This document shows, one piece after another, positions 41,796 through 50,743 of a stretch of 54,671 nt of DNA. The position numbers and the translations under genes were made by a program. The notes beneath the pieces were generated by a model, which saw only the letters and a list, made by a program, of their open reading frames with translations, searched no databases and was not told the origin of the DNA. Location of the stretch: assembly GCA_946410085.1 (NCBI GenBank), contig CAMJZA010000018.1, forward strand, positions 1-54,671, given 5' to 3'. This stretch comes from an uncultured Treponema sp. Its GTDB lineage: Bacteria; Spirochaetota; Spirochaetia; Treponematales; Treponemataceae. The first letter of the stretch is position 1, and each line of letters begins with the position of its first letter.

Positions 41796-44270
41796 ATGCA
41801 GGACGACACTTCCCTTTTTGACAGCACGGCAGCAACGCACGAACCGCTTGCTGCCCGCATGAGGCCCAGGAATCTCGATGAATACATCGGGCAGGCCCAT
41901 ATCGTCGGCAGGGGAAGGCTCCTCCGGCGTGCCATCGCTGCAGATCAGCTCAGTTCCGTCATCTTCTATGGCCCGCCCGGTTCAGGAAAAACAACGCTCG
42001 CCCGCGTCATTGCCGGACACACAAAGTCTTCCTTCATCAGCCTCAATGCGGTTTTAACCGGCGTTGCGGACATCAGGAAGGCAATAGCAGATGCCGAACA
42101 GCAGCGGAAGCTCTACAATAAGAAAACCATCCTTTTCGTCGATGAAGTACACCGCTGGAACCGGAGCCAGCAGGATGCCCTCCTCCCCTGGGTGGAAAAC
42201 GGCACGATTATCCTCATCGGCGCAACAACCGAAAACCCCTTTTTTGAAGTCAACAAGGCGCTCGTGAGCCGGAGCCGGGTCTTTCAGCTCAAGGCCCTCA
42301 CGGACGACGACCTGCTGGCGGTCGCCCGGCAGGCGCTTGCAGACACGGAGCGCGGCTACGGCCACTGGAAGGTCAGTTTTGAAGACGGTGCGCTTGAGCA
42401 CCTGGTGCAGACTGCCTCAGGCGATGCCCGCTCCCTGCTGAACGCACTGGAACTTGCCGTCGAAACGACGCCCGACAGCTGGAACCCGCAGGCAACTCCG
42501 CCCCAGCCCTCCTGGGGCAGCAGCATATACATCAGCAGGGAAACCGCAGAAGAGTCCATCCAGAAAAAGGTCGTCCTGTACGACAAGGACGGGGACTACC
42601 ACTACGACATCATCTCGGCATTCATCAAGAGCCTCAGGGGGCGGGATCCGGATGCCGCCTGCTACTGGCTTGCCCGCATGGTACGGGCAGGAGAAGACCC
42701 CGACTTCATCTTCCGCCGCATGCTGATAAGCGCCTGTGAGGACACGGGGCTTGCCGATCCCCAGGCCGTGACGGTGGTTTCATCCTGCGCGGCGGCCTTT
42801 GACCGGGTCGGCATGCCGGAAGGCCGCTATTTTCTTGCTCATGCAGCCCTCTATCTGGCAACAGCGCCAAAGTCAAACAGTTCCATGGCCTTTTTTGATG
42901 CCCTTGCTGCCGTGGAAAAGGAAGATGCCGACGTGCCCAACCACCTGCGCGACGCAAACCGCGACGCAGAAGGCTTCGGGCACGGAGCTGGCTACCTCTA
43001 CCCCCATGCCTACCGGGACCATTGGGTTGCCCAGCAGTACCTGCCGGACAGCCTTGTCGGCAGGGTATTCTATACGCCGACCACACAGGGCTACGAGGCG
43101 CACATTCGTGAGGATGTGCTGTCCCGCAGGGAGCTGCAGATCAGTTCCCTCCTTGAAAAAAAGACCGGCCTTGAAAGCGGAGAAAACGTCTGGTGGGGCG
43201 AAAGCGGCAATCCCCATCCCTTTGTTGCCGGGGAGGAAAACCTGACCTTCAGCCCGGAAGACAGGAAAAAAGAAAGTGCACTCGAGCGGGCAGACCGGGC
43301 GTGGCGGAACCGGCTTGAGACGAACAGGGCAGAAACCCTGCTGCCCCTGCGCAATGCCATGCTTGCGGCGGCAGCCCTCCTCCGCCACCACCGGAGCCTT
43401 GTCTGGGCAGCCGATGACGCCCTGCTGCTCTTTGAACTGCTCAGGAAATCGCCCGAAGGCTGTGTCTGTGGGGTCTGCCGGAACCAGGACGGCCGGGCAC
43501 TGCTTGAGCAGTATGCGCGCAGCCTCGGAACGCTGGACCGGCCGCAGCTCACGACGATGATAGCGGGGGAAAAAGCCTTTTCTCCCCGGCCGTTCATGCA
43601 GACACTCAAGGCCTTTACGGACGTCTGTTTTGACAGGGCCTTTTTCCGCGATGTCATCGGCAGTGCGGACGACATAGACGCATGGGCCGCCTCCCTGCTG
43701 GCGGCATTCAGGGGACTGGAAAAGGACGGACGGGACTTCGCAAGCGCTGATGACGGGGATGCCCTCCATAAAGATATGCCGCCTGTTTTTGACCGGGACG
43801 CAGTTGCAGTCATCTCGCAGCGGATTCCCTGCCATACCCAGCGGCTTGCGGCATTGATCGCAGACAACCTGCAGGACGAACTGCAGGCCCTGGATGCCGG
43901 GCAGCATGCAGACCTTGCCGCCGCCCTTAGGGTCATGCAGAAAGCCGAAGATGCGTTCTTTACCGATCCGGCAAATCCCCTTTTCTCTTGGGATGCCGGA
44001 ACCGTTACCGAACGCTTTCAGGCACAGGGGCTTGCCGTAACGGCATCCGTCATGCCCCTCACGGAAAAGCGGAGCATATCGGAACAGCAGCTGGCGCGCT
44101 GGTTCGGGGAAAACTCGCTGTATGCAGGGAAACTCCGCGAAGCAGTCGGGAACGAAGCACTTACTGCCCTCATCGAGCTTCTCAAAAAGGGAGCGCAGAA
44201 AAAAAGCTTTGTCTGGCACAGTGAAAACGCAATTTTCACTTGTCGCTTGCCGCAAACTGATATAAAATAG
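41796..44270 (+). CDS. rarA: RarA/MgsA AAA+ recombination factor with a ~360-residue C-terminal extension
   Basis: The 824-residue protein has the RarA core in its first ~450 residues: [12 protein letters not shown], Walker A GPPGSGKT (59-66), Walker [10 protein letters not shown] (112-120), sensor GATTENP (142-148), and the later [20 protein letters not shown] and [16 protein letters not shown]. RarA acts at stalled forks with SSB. The rest (about 460-824) is not in ordinary RarA. It includes [20 protein letters not shown] followed by [14 protein letters not shown], which looks like a worn Rossmann/methyltransferase core. Similar fusions occur in cyanobacteria as I recall. It begins 8 bp after the lipoprotein gene. 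Confidence 0.9.
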   Translation: MQDDTSLFDSTAATHEPLAARMRPRNLDEYIGQAHIVGRGRLLRRAIAADQLSSVIFYGPPGSGKTTLARVIAGHTKSSFISLNAVLTGVADIRKAIADAEQQRKLYNKKTILFVDEVHRWNRSQQDALLPWVENGTIILIGATTENPFFEVNKALVSRSRVFQLKALTDDDLLAVARQALADTERGYGHWKVSFEDGALEHLVQTASGDARSLLNALELAVETTPDSWNPQATPPQPSWGSSIYISRETAEESIQKKVVLYDKDGDYHYDIISAFIKSLRGRDPDAACYWLARMVRAGEDPDFIFRRMLISACEDTGLADPQAVTVVSSCAAAFDRVGMPEGRYFLAHAALYLATAPKSNSSMAFFDALAAVEKEDADVPNHLRDANRDAEGFGHGAGYLYPHAYRDHWVAQQYLPDSLVGRVFYTPTTQGYEAHIREDVLSRRELQISSLLEKKTGLESGENVWWGESGNPHPFVAGEENLTFSPEDRKKESALERADRAWRNRLETNRAETLLPLRNAMLAAAALLRHHRSLVWAADDALLLFELLRKSPEGCVCGVCRNQDGRALLEQYARSLGTLDRPQLTTMIAGEKAFSPRPFMQTLKAFTDVCFDRAFFRDVIGSADDIDAWAASLLAAFRGLEKDGRDFASADDGDALHKDMPPVFDRDAVAVISQRIPCHTQRLAALIADNLQDELQALDAGQHADLAAALRVMQKAEDAFFTDPANPLFSWDAGTVTERFQAQGLAVTASVMPLTEKRSISEQQLARWFGENSLYAGKLREAVGNEALTALIELLKKGAQKKSFVWHSENAIFTCRLPQTDIK
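44240..44268 (+). promoter_or_regulatory. Candidate adk promoter inside the end of rarA
   Basis: TTGTCG (44240-44245), 17-bp spacer and TAAAAT (44263-44268). The leader would be about 28 nt and carries GTAGGAG before the adk ATG. Confidence 0.55.
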
Positions 44271-44302
44271 GCTACATATTCAATTTTGTAGGAGCAAAAA
44301 GC

Positions 44303-44932
44303 ATGAACTTCATCTTTTTAGGACCACCCGGAGCGGGAAAAGGAACCCTGGCCGTGGACGTAGCAACAGAGTATGGCATTCCGCAGATTTCAACGGGAGA
44401 CATATTCCGCGAGAACATCAAGAACGAAACGGAATTAGGCAAGAAGGTGAAAAGCATCACCGCATCCGGCGGACTGGTCAGCGATGATATCGTGATTGCC
44501 CTCGTTGAGGACCGGCTCAAGAAGGACGACTGCAAGAACGGTTTCATCCTCGACGGCTTCCCTCGTACGATTCCCCAGGCAGAGGCCTTTGAAAAAATAT
44601 GCCCGGATGTCAAGGTCGTCAACTTTGAGGTAGACAACGAGCTCATCATTGCCCGCCTGTCAAACCGCAGGGTCTGCAAGTCCTGCGGCGCAAACTACAA
44701 TGCAAAATTCCGCCCGCCGAAAGTTGAAGGCAAGTGCGACAAGTGCGGCGGCGAGCTCTTTACCCGCGACGATGACAAGCTTGAGGCAATTACCCACCGG
44801 CTTGACGTCTACCGCCAGCAGACGGAACCGCTGATCGGCTTCTACAAGAAGCTCGGCAAAATCACGGACATTGAATCCGGCCGCGACAGCAAGGAAGTAT
44901 TCGTAGACTTCAAGAAGATTTTCCCCAAATAA
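44303..44932 (+). CDS. adk: Adenylate kinase, zinc-type lid
   Basis: The 209-residue enzyme catalyses ATP + AMP = 2 ADP. The P-loop is GPPGAGKGT (7-15), the AMP site STGDIFR follows, and DGFPRT is present. The lid carries C125, C128, C145 and C148, the structural zinc form. A good GTAGGAG ribosome site lies 10 nt upstream. Its last 23 bp overlap the convergent GldF-GldG gene. Confidence 0.98.
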   Translation: MNFIFLGPPGAGKGTLAVDVATEYGIPQISTGDIFRENIKNETELGKKVKSITASGGLVSDDIVIALVEDRLKKDDCKNGFILDGFPRTIPQAEAFEKICPDVKVVNFEVDNELIIARLSNRRVCKSCGANYNAKFRPPKVEGKCDKCGGELFTRDDDKLEAITHRLDVYRQQTEPLIGFYKKLGKITDIESGRDSKEVFVDFKKIFPK

Positions 44933-47093
44933 GCTGCAGCCGCTGAATCAGTCTTTTCCGTACTATCCTGAGGGCAGTGAAAACCGCCAGCAGCAGGATA
45001 AGGGGAAAGATGAGGCATACGGCTGCTGCCGCCGTAAGACTATAGGCCTGCCCGTCAGATGAATGCCGGGCGGGCTTTTTTAATTTCAGCAGCTCTCCCT
45101 GCCCCATAAGGCGGAGGAGGCTGTCGGACAGCAGCTCAAGTCCCCGTGTGTCCACGGTTCCCGACGGACCGGAAGCATACGCCATCATCCGGGACGACAG
45201 GGCATACTGGTCTCCCAGGACATAAAAGGCGGGCTTTCCGCCTCTGACCGCACGCACGGCGCAGGGAACGCTCCCCTGCCCTGCTCCCGGCAGGGCTTTC
45301 TGCGGGACGGCAAAGGGATTCGTGACGAGCTCGCCGCCGTCTGCCCCATGCTGCCAGGATCCGCCGTCAGTCTGCACAAGCCCTTCCAGCTGCAGGCCTT
45401 CGATTTCCGCCAGTTCCCCGTCAAGTGCCAGCGCACAGGGCCAGCACAGCAGCAGGCCTTTTGCAGCCTCCTCCTGCGGGGCAATGACCGGCCAGAGGGG
45501 GTAGGCAAGCTGCTCTGCAAGCGAAGCATCGCGCTCCCCCTGCAGGCTCAGCAGAAAGCAGGATGGGGAAGCGGTCATGCCGTCCCTGAAGCAGATGCCG
45601 TATTTCAGCAGCAGGCCGGTCAGATTATCAGAGCCGTACTGGGCTGACCAATCCCCGTCAAGGTCTACCGTATAGGGCGTGGTCGCAATGAAGGCTTTTC
45701 CCCCGCCGTCAATATACGAGATGAGCGCCTGTGCCTGCGGAAATGACAGGTCTGACGAGCCGATAAGCACAAGGCATTCGTCCTGTGCGGCAGCAGCAAG
45801 CTTTTCGGCAGACAGGAACGACCGGTCTTCTTCTGCCACCGAAAAGCCCTGCAGGGAAAGCCAGGGGGCAAGATAGGGATAGTCATTGTCCAAGGAAAGG
45901 CCGTTCCCGACAATGATGCGGGCCTTCCGCTCCATCCCCCTGACAAGGAGCTGGATCCGGGAAGTCAGGTCGTATTCGAGCGTGTCCATGCCGAGGAGAA
46001 AGGGAATGACTTCCGTCCGGCCCTTATAGCGTATCGTAACGGCGGAATAGACCTTGAGCCGGCTTTTCCCGGCTGTCCCCTCAACCTCTATTTCCTGCGG
46101 CCGGATGCCGGCGCTTTCAAGGCGGCCTTCAAGCCCCCGGTCGGCAGGATCAATGATTTCGTAGTCCAGCCTGCGGCCCGAGTCCGCATAGACCCGTATG
46201 AAATCCTCAATGTCGCGCACCTGCGAATAGAGCCGCCGCAGGACAGCGCTCCGGTAATAGCTGATCGTGAGGGGAGCGTCCAGACCGGAAAGCAGGCTCC
46301 TGCTGACGTGACCTGCGGAAAACTTCTTTCCCTGCGTCAGGTCAAGCCGGACGTAAAAGACATTGCTGTTCAGGACAAGGAGGATGCAGGCTGCTGCTGC
46401 CAGCGCACACTGCCTGCGGAAGTCCCAGCTGCCGTTGCCCCTCCGGCGCTGTACTGCGGCGGCGCTTGCTGCGGTGAAAAAAAAGCTGCAGCACAGGTAA
46501 AAGGCCAGATCCCGGCTGTCAACAATCCCCTTGGACGCAGCATCTTCATGCCAGGAAAAGGAAAGGGCCATCAAAAAAGACGCAGCAAAACGGGGCAGGC
46601 CTGCATGCTGTGCGACCGTGTGGGCAAAGCTGAAGAAACTCAGCACGAGGGAGGAGGCCGCAAATGCCGCCCCCTTGTGGGTCAGCAGGGAAAAAAAGAA
46701 CAGGCACAGGGCACTCGCTGCCGCAAGGTACAAAAGCAGCCCCGCGTAGCCCGTTGCGATGGCTGCTGCCTCCGGGCGTTCCCTTCCCGGCAGGAAAAAG
46801 GGGACCGGCAGGGTCAGCAGCAGAAAGAACGCCTCCGTGCTCAGCAGGGCAAGCAGGTCGGCAAAGGCAGCCTGCATGTCCGGCAGCGGCACCCGGAGGC
46901 GGCAGGAAGCGGGGGGCAGCAGGGAAGCGAAGGCGGGAATCAGGAAGAGCGAAATGAGGGGAAAACAGGAAAAGAGGCCGCCGGCCGAAAAAAGGCTGCC
47001 GAAAACGGAGAGAACGACGGTCAGGGCGCCGGATACCCAGAGGAAGGGGCTCATGACAAGCCGGTATACGCTGCGTTTGTACAGGGAAAGCAT
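44910..47093 (-). CDS. GldF-GldG-like fusion: ABC-2 permease plus periplasmic auxiliary domain
   Basis: The 727-residue protein has about six N-terminal membrane segments (1-250, starting LYKRSVYRLVMSPFLWVSGA) like an ABC-2/GldF permease. A GldG-type extracytoplasmic region follows, beginning VFYVRLDLTQGKKFSAGHVS, the hallmark of GldG/ABC_transp_aux, and including a GATase-like fold. A single helix (about 685-710) and basic tail end it. In gliding bacteroidetes GldF and GldG are separate and need the ATPase GldA, which is not encoded here. A consensus promoter ends 11 nt before the ATG. Confidence 0.85.
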   Translation of the reverse strand: MLSLYKRSVYRLVMSPFLWVSGALTVVLSVFGSLFSAGGLFSCFPLISLFLIPAFASLLPPASCRLRVPLPDMQAAFADLLALLSTEAFFLLLTLPVPFFLPGRERPEAAAIATGYAGLLLYLAAASALCLFFFSLLTHKGAAFAASSLVLSFFSFAHTVAQHAGLPRFAASFLMALSFSWHEDAASKGIVDSRDLAFYLCCSFFFTAASAAAVQRRRGNGSWDFRRQCALAAAACILLVLNSNVFYVRLDLTQGKKFSAGHVSRSLLSGLDAPLTISYYRSAVLRRLYSQVRDIEDFIRVYADSGRRLDYEIIDPADRGLEGRLESAGIRPQEIEVEGTAGKSRLKVYSAVTIRYKGRTEVIPFLLGMDTLEYDLTSRIQLLVRGMERKARIIVGNGLSLDNDYPYLAPWLSLQGFSVAEEDRSFLSAEKLAAAAQDECLVLIGSSDLSFPQAQALISYIDGGGKAFIATTPYTVDLDGDWSAQYGSDNLTGLLLKYGICFRDGMTASPSCFLLSLQGERDASLAEQLAYPLWPVIAPQEEAAKGLLLCWPCALALDGELAEIEGLQLEGLVQTDGGSWQHGADGGELVTNPFAVPQKALPGAGQGSVPCAVRAVRGGKPAFYVLGDQYALSSRMMAYASGPSGTVDTRGLELLSDSLLRLMGQGELLKLKKPARHSSDGQAYSLTAAAAVCLIFPLILLLAVFTALRIVRKRLIQRLQLIWGKSS

Positions 47094-47104
47094 GGAATAC
47101 CGCC

Positions 47105-47133
47105 ATTGTAGGAGGGCTGGCCAGCCTTGTCAA
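47105..47133 (-). promoter_or_regulatory. Promoter of the GldF-GldG gene
   Basis: On the minus strand perfect TTGACA (47128-47133), 17-bp spacer and TACAAT (47105-47110), 11 nt before the ATG. The spacer holds the 12-bp palindrome GGCTGGCCAGCC. The -35 overlaps that of the divergent xseB promoter. Confidence 0.7.
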
Positions 47134-47155
47134 GGCGTTTTCCTTGCGCTATACT
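47127..47155 (+). promoter_or_regulatory. Promoter of xseB-mutL
   Basis: TTGTCA (47127-47132), 17-bp spacer and TATACT (47150-47155). The -10 ends 7 nt before the xseB ATG. Confidence 0.7.
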
Positions 47156-47162
47156 TGAGGCG

Positions 47163-47486
47163 ATGAGCAAGTTTGAAGACGATATGCAGAGCCTTGAGAG
47201 GCTTGCGGCAGACATAAAGCGGAATGACATCACGCTGGAAGAGGCCCTGAAAGACTTTGAGGAAGGCATACGGCTTTCAAAGGGGCTTGAAAAGGAACTT
47301 GATGCCATCGAAGGGAAGGTCATGAAGCTGATGAATTCCCCCTCGCTTGACGACAGCAGCGAAACGGAAGCGGCAGACGGCAGCGAAAAAGCCAGGAAAA
47401 AGAAAGCCCGGAAAGACACGGCAGAAGGCCCCGTACTGGACTTCTTTACCCCTTCCGGTGAAATAAACGGAACCAGAAACGCATAG
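47163..47486 (+). CDS. xseB: Exodeoxyribonuclease VII small subunit
   Basis: From ATG 47163 the product is 107 residues. The XseB core is clear: FEDDMQSLERLAADIKRNDI, TLEEALKDFEEGIRLSKGLE. A Lys/Asp-rich tail of about 45 residues is longer than in E. coli XseB (80). It helps XseA degrade single-stranded DNA; xseA is not nearby. GAGG is only 2-3 nt from the ATG, and the -10 box is 7 nt away, so a leaderless start is likely. mutL begins one base after its stop. Confidence 0.9.
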   Translation: MSKFEDDMQSLERLAADIKRNDITLEEALKDFEEGIRLSKGLEKELDAIEGKVMKLMNSPSLDDSSETEAADGSEKARKKKARKDTAEGPVLDFFTPSGEINGTRNA

Positions 47487-47487
47487 C

Positions 47488-49374
47488 ATGGCAGTCAGAC
47501 AGCTTGACAGTGAAGTTGCCCGGAAGATTGCAGCTGGGGAAGTCATAGACCGGCCTGCTTCGATTGTCCGGGAGATGATGGACAATGCCGTCGATTCCGG
47601 TGCCTCGATGATCGACGTGGAAATTGAAAGCGGCGGCATTGAAAAAATCCGCATCCGGGACAACGGCTGCGGCATGAGTCGCGAAGACCTGCAGGCCTGC
47701 GCCCGCCCCCACGCAACAAGCAAAATCCAAAAGGAGGATGACCTCCTGAACCTGACGACCCTCGGCTTCCGAGGGGAAGCACTCTCTTCAATGGCTGCCG
47801 TCAGCCGCCTGCAGATCATGAGCGGCCAGTGGAAGCTGAACTGTTCGGTTACGGAAGACCACCTGCTGTCTCCCTGTGCCCCCGTTAAAGGTACCATCGT
47901 GCAGACGTCAGCCCTGTTTGAAAACTTCCCCGCCCGCCGGAGCTTCCTCAAGCGGCCTGCGAGCGAAGCCGTCATGTGCCGGACAACCTTCATAGAAAAA
48001 GCCCTGCCCCGGCCGGACATCGCATTCACCTTTACCGTTGACGGCGAGGAAAAACTGAACCTGCCCGTCACGGACAGCCTGACCAGACGCTTTACCGAAG
48101 CAATGGAGCTGTATGACAGCAGGGATTTGTTCTATGAAATACAGGGGTCCTCGAACGACCGGGAACACTCATGGAGCTTTACGCTTGTCATCGGCGAGCC
48201 GTCCGTATTCCGCACGACCAGAAAGGACATCTACATCTACGTGAACGGCCGGAGGATTTCGGAATATTCCCTCGTGCAGGCAATTGAATACGGCTGTACG
48301 GGCTATTTCCCCAACGGAACGCATCCCGTCGCCTGCCTCTTTGCCCGGATGAACCCCTCGCTCGTCGATTTCAACATCCACCCGGCAAAAAAAGAGGCGA
48401 AGTTCAAGGATCTTGCCCCCCTCCACCATGCGGTCTCAAGCCAGACAAAGAACTTTTTCAGGCAGTACGGGCTCAAGAACATCATCCGGCAGGCTGACGG
48501 CGATGACAGCGAAACGACTGTATCCCCATCGTTCGCACCGGCCTTCCCGGACCTGCTTGATACCGGCGGACGGGAACCGGCAGTCTCCGGCTTCGGGCCC
48601 CAGAACGAAACGACGGCAGGTCGCCTGCTGGGACCGGACCGCCTTTCTGCCTCACGGTCCGCAAGAAGCTACCGCGATGCGGGCAGGCCGGGCTGGGTTC
48701 CCTCCTCTTCCGGCGGGGACCGGGAGGCAAAGGCTTCCCCCTTCTACACGAAGGATTTCAGGCAGGGATTTGCGGCACTGTCCGAAAAGCCCTTCAAGGC
48801 AAACTATCTGGAAAGCCCCGGCGAAGCGGAAAGCGATGTCCGCTATGTCGGGAGCGCACTGGGAACCTTCATCATTGCCCAAAAGGAAGACACCCTCTAT
48901 ATCATCGACCAGCATGCCGCCCACGAGCGCTTTCTCTATAATAAGATAATGGAGGATGCGGGACAGCGGCAGGAACTGCTCGTTCCCTATACGGTCAGAA
49001 CGGACAGCGCCGCAGACGACAACTACCTTGCGGCCCTGCAGGAAAAGCTTGCCGAAGCAGGCTTCTCCGGATGCAGGAAAGAAGAGGGTGTCTGGGAATT
49101 CACGAGCGTTCCCATCCGCTGGAAGGGAAGCGAAGAAGACTTAAAAAAAGACCTCCTGGACAGGAGGATTTCGCCGTCAGACATGATAAATGCGGTTGCG
49201 GCTTCTGCAGCCTGCCGCTCGGCAGTGATGGACGGAACGGTACTGGATTCCTCGATGGCCAGCTGGCTGTGCAAGACAGCCCTTGAGCTTCCTGATCCCC
49301 ACTGCCCTCACGGACGGCCGGTGTATACGACCATAACAAGAAGCCAGCTCTTCAATCTGGTCAGACGGACCTGA
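47488..49374 (+). CDS. mutL: DNA mismatch repair protein MutL
   Basis: The 628-residue GHKL ATPase has motif I KIAAGEVIDRPASIVREMMD, motif II DNGCGM and motif III TLGFRGEALSSM with HATSKI. After a linker rich in Arg, Ser and Gly (about 340-440) comes the dimerisation/endonuclease domain with DQHAAHERFLYN, ACRSAV and CPHGRP. The last acidic residue of the DQHA(X)2E(X)4E metal motif is Asn here. It links MutS to downstream nicking and excision. It is cotranscribed with xseB. Confidence 0.96.
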   Translation: MAVRQLDSEVARKIAAGEVIDRPASIVREMMDNAVDSGASMIDVEIESGGIEKIRIRDNGCGMSREDLQACARPHATSKIQKEDDLLNLTTLGFRGEALSSMAAVSRLQIMSGQWKLNCSVTEDHLLSPCAPVKGTIVQTSALFENFPARRSFLKRPASEAVMCRTTFIEKALPRPDIAFTFTVDGEEKLNLPVTDSLTRRFTEAMELYDSRDLFYEIQGSSNDREHSWSFTLVIGEPSVFRTTRKDIYIYVNGRRISEYSLVQAIEYGCTGYFPNGTHPVACLFARMNPSLVDFNIHPAKKEAKFKDLAPLHHAVSSQTKNFFRQYGLKNIIRQADGDDSETTVSPSFAPAFPDLLDTGGREPAVSGFGPQNETTAGRLLGPDRLSASRSARSYRDAGRPGWVPSSSGGDREAKASPFYTKDFRQGFAALSEKPFKANYLESPGEAESDVRYVGSALGTFIIAQKEDTLYIIDQHAAHERFLYNKIMEDAGQRQELLVPYTVRTDSAADDNYLAALQEKLAEAGFSGCRKEEGVWEFTSVPIRWKGSEEDLKKDLLDRRISPSDMINAVAASAACRSAVMDGTVLDSSMASWLCKTALELPDPHCPHGRPVYTTITRSQLFNLVRRT

Positions 49375-49400
49375 GGGCTTCCTGTCAGGCCTTTATTTTT
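49370..49400 (+). terminator. Probable mutL terminator
   Basis: CCTGA (49370-49374) pairs with TCAGG (49385-49389), followed by the T-rich CTTTATTTTT. The stem starts at the mutL stop codon and the T tract runs into the convergent DUF1508 gene. Confidence 0.45.
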
Positions 49401-49788
49401 CCGCTCCCTTGCGCAGGAGGCTGTTGTCCTCGATCTTCGCGTCAGGGGCATTCTTCTTGATCGAATTGATTCCGTTCAGGCAGGAATTTACCGCCTTGTA
49501 GCCCTCGCCGACGGCAATGATGCGGCCGTTCGTCGCAATGAGGCGGAAACGGTATTCCCCGGCTTTATCCTTGTAGACCTCGTACTTCGGACGGGGAAGC
49601 TCGGTATATCCTTCCTCTGTCTGGTTTTCAACCTCGGCTCCGCAGTTCTTGACGACGCTCGCAATGCCGACCTTGCACTTCGGCTTCTGCGTATATACTT
49701 CGCTCGTCGCAATGACCTCACCGTTTGACGCCACAAGGTTGAACTTGAAGCCGTTGCTCTTAGTCCTGCTAATAACGAACTTCCCCAT
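49393..49788 (-). CDS. DUF1508 (YegP-like) protein with two repeats
   Basis: The 131-residue protein contains two DUF1508 units. The first is KFVISRTKSNGFKFNLVASNGEVI and onward. The second is KYEVYKDKAGEYRFRLIATN onward with GRIIAVGEGY. The family forms small beta-alpha units of unknown function, often stress- or envelope-related in annotation. A GGAGG ribosome site lies about 9 nt upstream. It has its own promoter near 49875-49903. Confidence 0.93.
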   Translation of the reverse strand: MGKFVISRTKSNGFKFNLVASNGEVIATSEVYTQKPKCKVGIASVVKNCGAEVENQTEEGYTELPRPKYEVYKDKAGEYRFRLIATNGRIIAVGEGYKAVNSCLNGINSIKKNAPDAKIEDNSLLRKGAEK

Positions 49789-49874
49789 ACTATGGAACCT
49801 CCATTGTAAAGTAAATAGTGTGCGTAAAAAGACACAGTACAGCAGTACACAAAAGGAACTGTCCTACTTTTCTC

Positions 49875-49903
49875 ATTATAGGACAAGAAAGGAATATTTG
49901 CAA
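49875..49903 (-). promoter_or_regulatory. Promoter of the DUF1508 gene
   Basis: On the minus strand TTGCAA (49898-49903), 17-bp spacer and perfect TATAAT (49875-49880). The leader would be about 80 nt. Confidence 0.7.
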
Positions 49904-49940
49904 ATTTTTTTTTAAGAAAAAGCACGGGAGAAAATTGCGG

Positions 49941-49956
49941 CCGCCCCGCAGGGCGG
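49941..49956 (-). terminator. Possible terminator of the folK-scpA-scpB-rlu operon
   Basis: CCGCCC/GGGCGG stem (49941-49946, 49951-49956) with a 4-nt loop lies right after the pseudouridine synthase stop. The T-rich stretch that follows is interrupted, so efficiency is doubtful. Confidence 0.45.
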
Positions 49957-49957
49957 A

Positions 49958-50743
49958 CTAATACTGGCCGCCCCGGCACAGACGGAGCAGGCCGGAAACC
50001 TCTTTGGCAGACAGATCGCGGAACTGCCCTTCTTCCAGCTTTCCGATGCCGACATTGCCGATGCGGATCCGTATGAGCCGCTTGATGCCGACCCCGTAGT
50101 ACTCAAAAACCCGGCGGATTTCGCGGTTCTTGCCTTCTATGAGGACAACCCGCAGGCGGCGGGCATTCAGCTCTTCTGCTTCCTGTGCCCGGTAGAACAC
50201 GCCGTCAACCCGGATTCCCTTCATGAAATCCTGTGCCAGATGCCGGGGCAGGGGCAGGCTGGAATCGACGATATATTCTTTTTCCATTTCCGCCGACGGA
50301 TGGGAAAGCTTTGCGGCAAAATCGCCGTCATTCGTAAAGATGATGAGGCCGCAGGAAAACATGTCCAGACGGCCCACATTGTACAGGCGCTCGCTGTAGG
50401 CTTCCTTTAAAAGCGAGGCGGCAACGGGCCGCCCCTGCTCGTCGGAAAGGGAGCACACGTAGCCGGCGGGCTTGTTCAGCAGGACATAGCGCTTGTCAAG
50501 TTCCAGGTGGATTTCCCTGCCGTCAACACTGACATGGTCGGCCGGACCGACTTTTGTTCCCAGTTCCGTCACGACCGTTCCGTTCACGCTCACCCGGCCT
50601 GCAAGAATGATTGCCTCGCTCGCCCGGCGGGACGCAACGCCGCAGCGGGCCATATAGAGCTGGAGGCGTACCGCATCCTGTGCTGTCTGTTCCTGATTCT
50701 GCTGATTACCGGGCAAGTTCAAACCTCTCGCTTTCTTTCTCAT
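49958..50743 (-). CDS. RsuA/RluB-family rRNA pseudouridine synthase
   Basis: From ATG 50743 the product is 261 residues. An S4 RNA-binding domain (VRLQLYMARCGVASRRASEA) precedes the catalytic domain with GRLDMFSCGLI, where Asp127 is the nucleophile, and the closing EGKNREIRRVFEYYG. It isomerises a uridine in 16S or 23S rRNA; RluB/E versus RsuA cannot be fixed. No Shine-Dalgarno fits 50743. A TTG at 50716 has GAGAGG 7 nt upstream and is a strong alternative start. The longest frame (50797) overlaps scpB by 92 nt and is rejected. Confidence 0.92.
   Translation of the reverse strand: MRKKARGLNLPGNQQNQEQTAQDAVRLQLYMARCGVASRRASEAIILAGRVSVNGTVVTELGTKVGPADHVSVDGREIHLELDKRYVLLNKPAGYVCSLSDEQGRPVAASLLKEAYSERLYNVGRLDMFSCGLIIFTNDGDFAAKLSHPSAEMEKEYIVDSSLPLPRHLAQDFMKGIRVDGVFYRAQEAEELNARRLRVVLIEGKNREIRRVFEYYGVGIKRLIRIRIGNVGIGKLEEGQFRDLSAKEVSGLLRLCRGGQY

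Noticed and set aside
42873..44255. 460-residue minus-strand frame opposite rarA
   Set aside because: It covers the RarA tail and its extension, but the plus frame is continuous with the AAA+ core and has the better ordered sequence.
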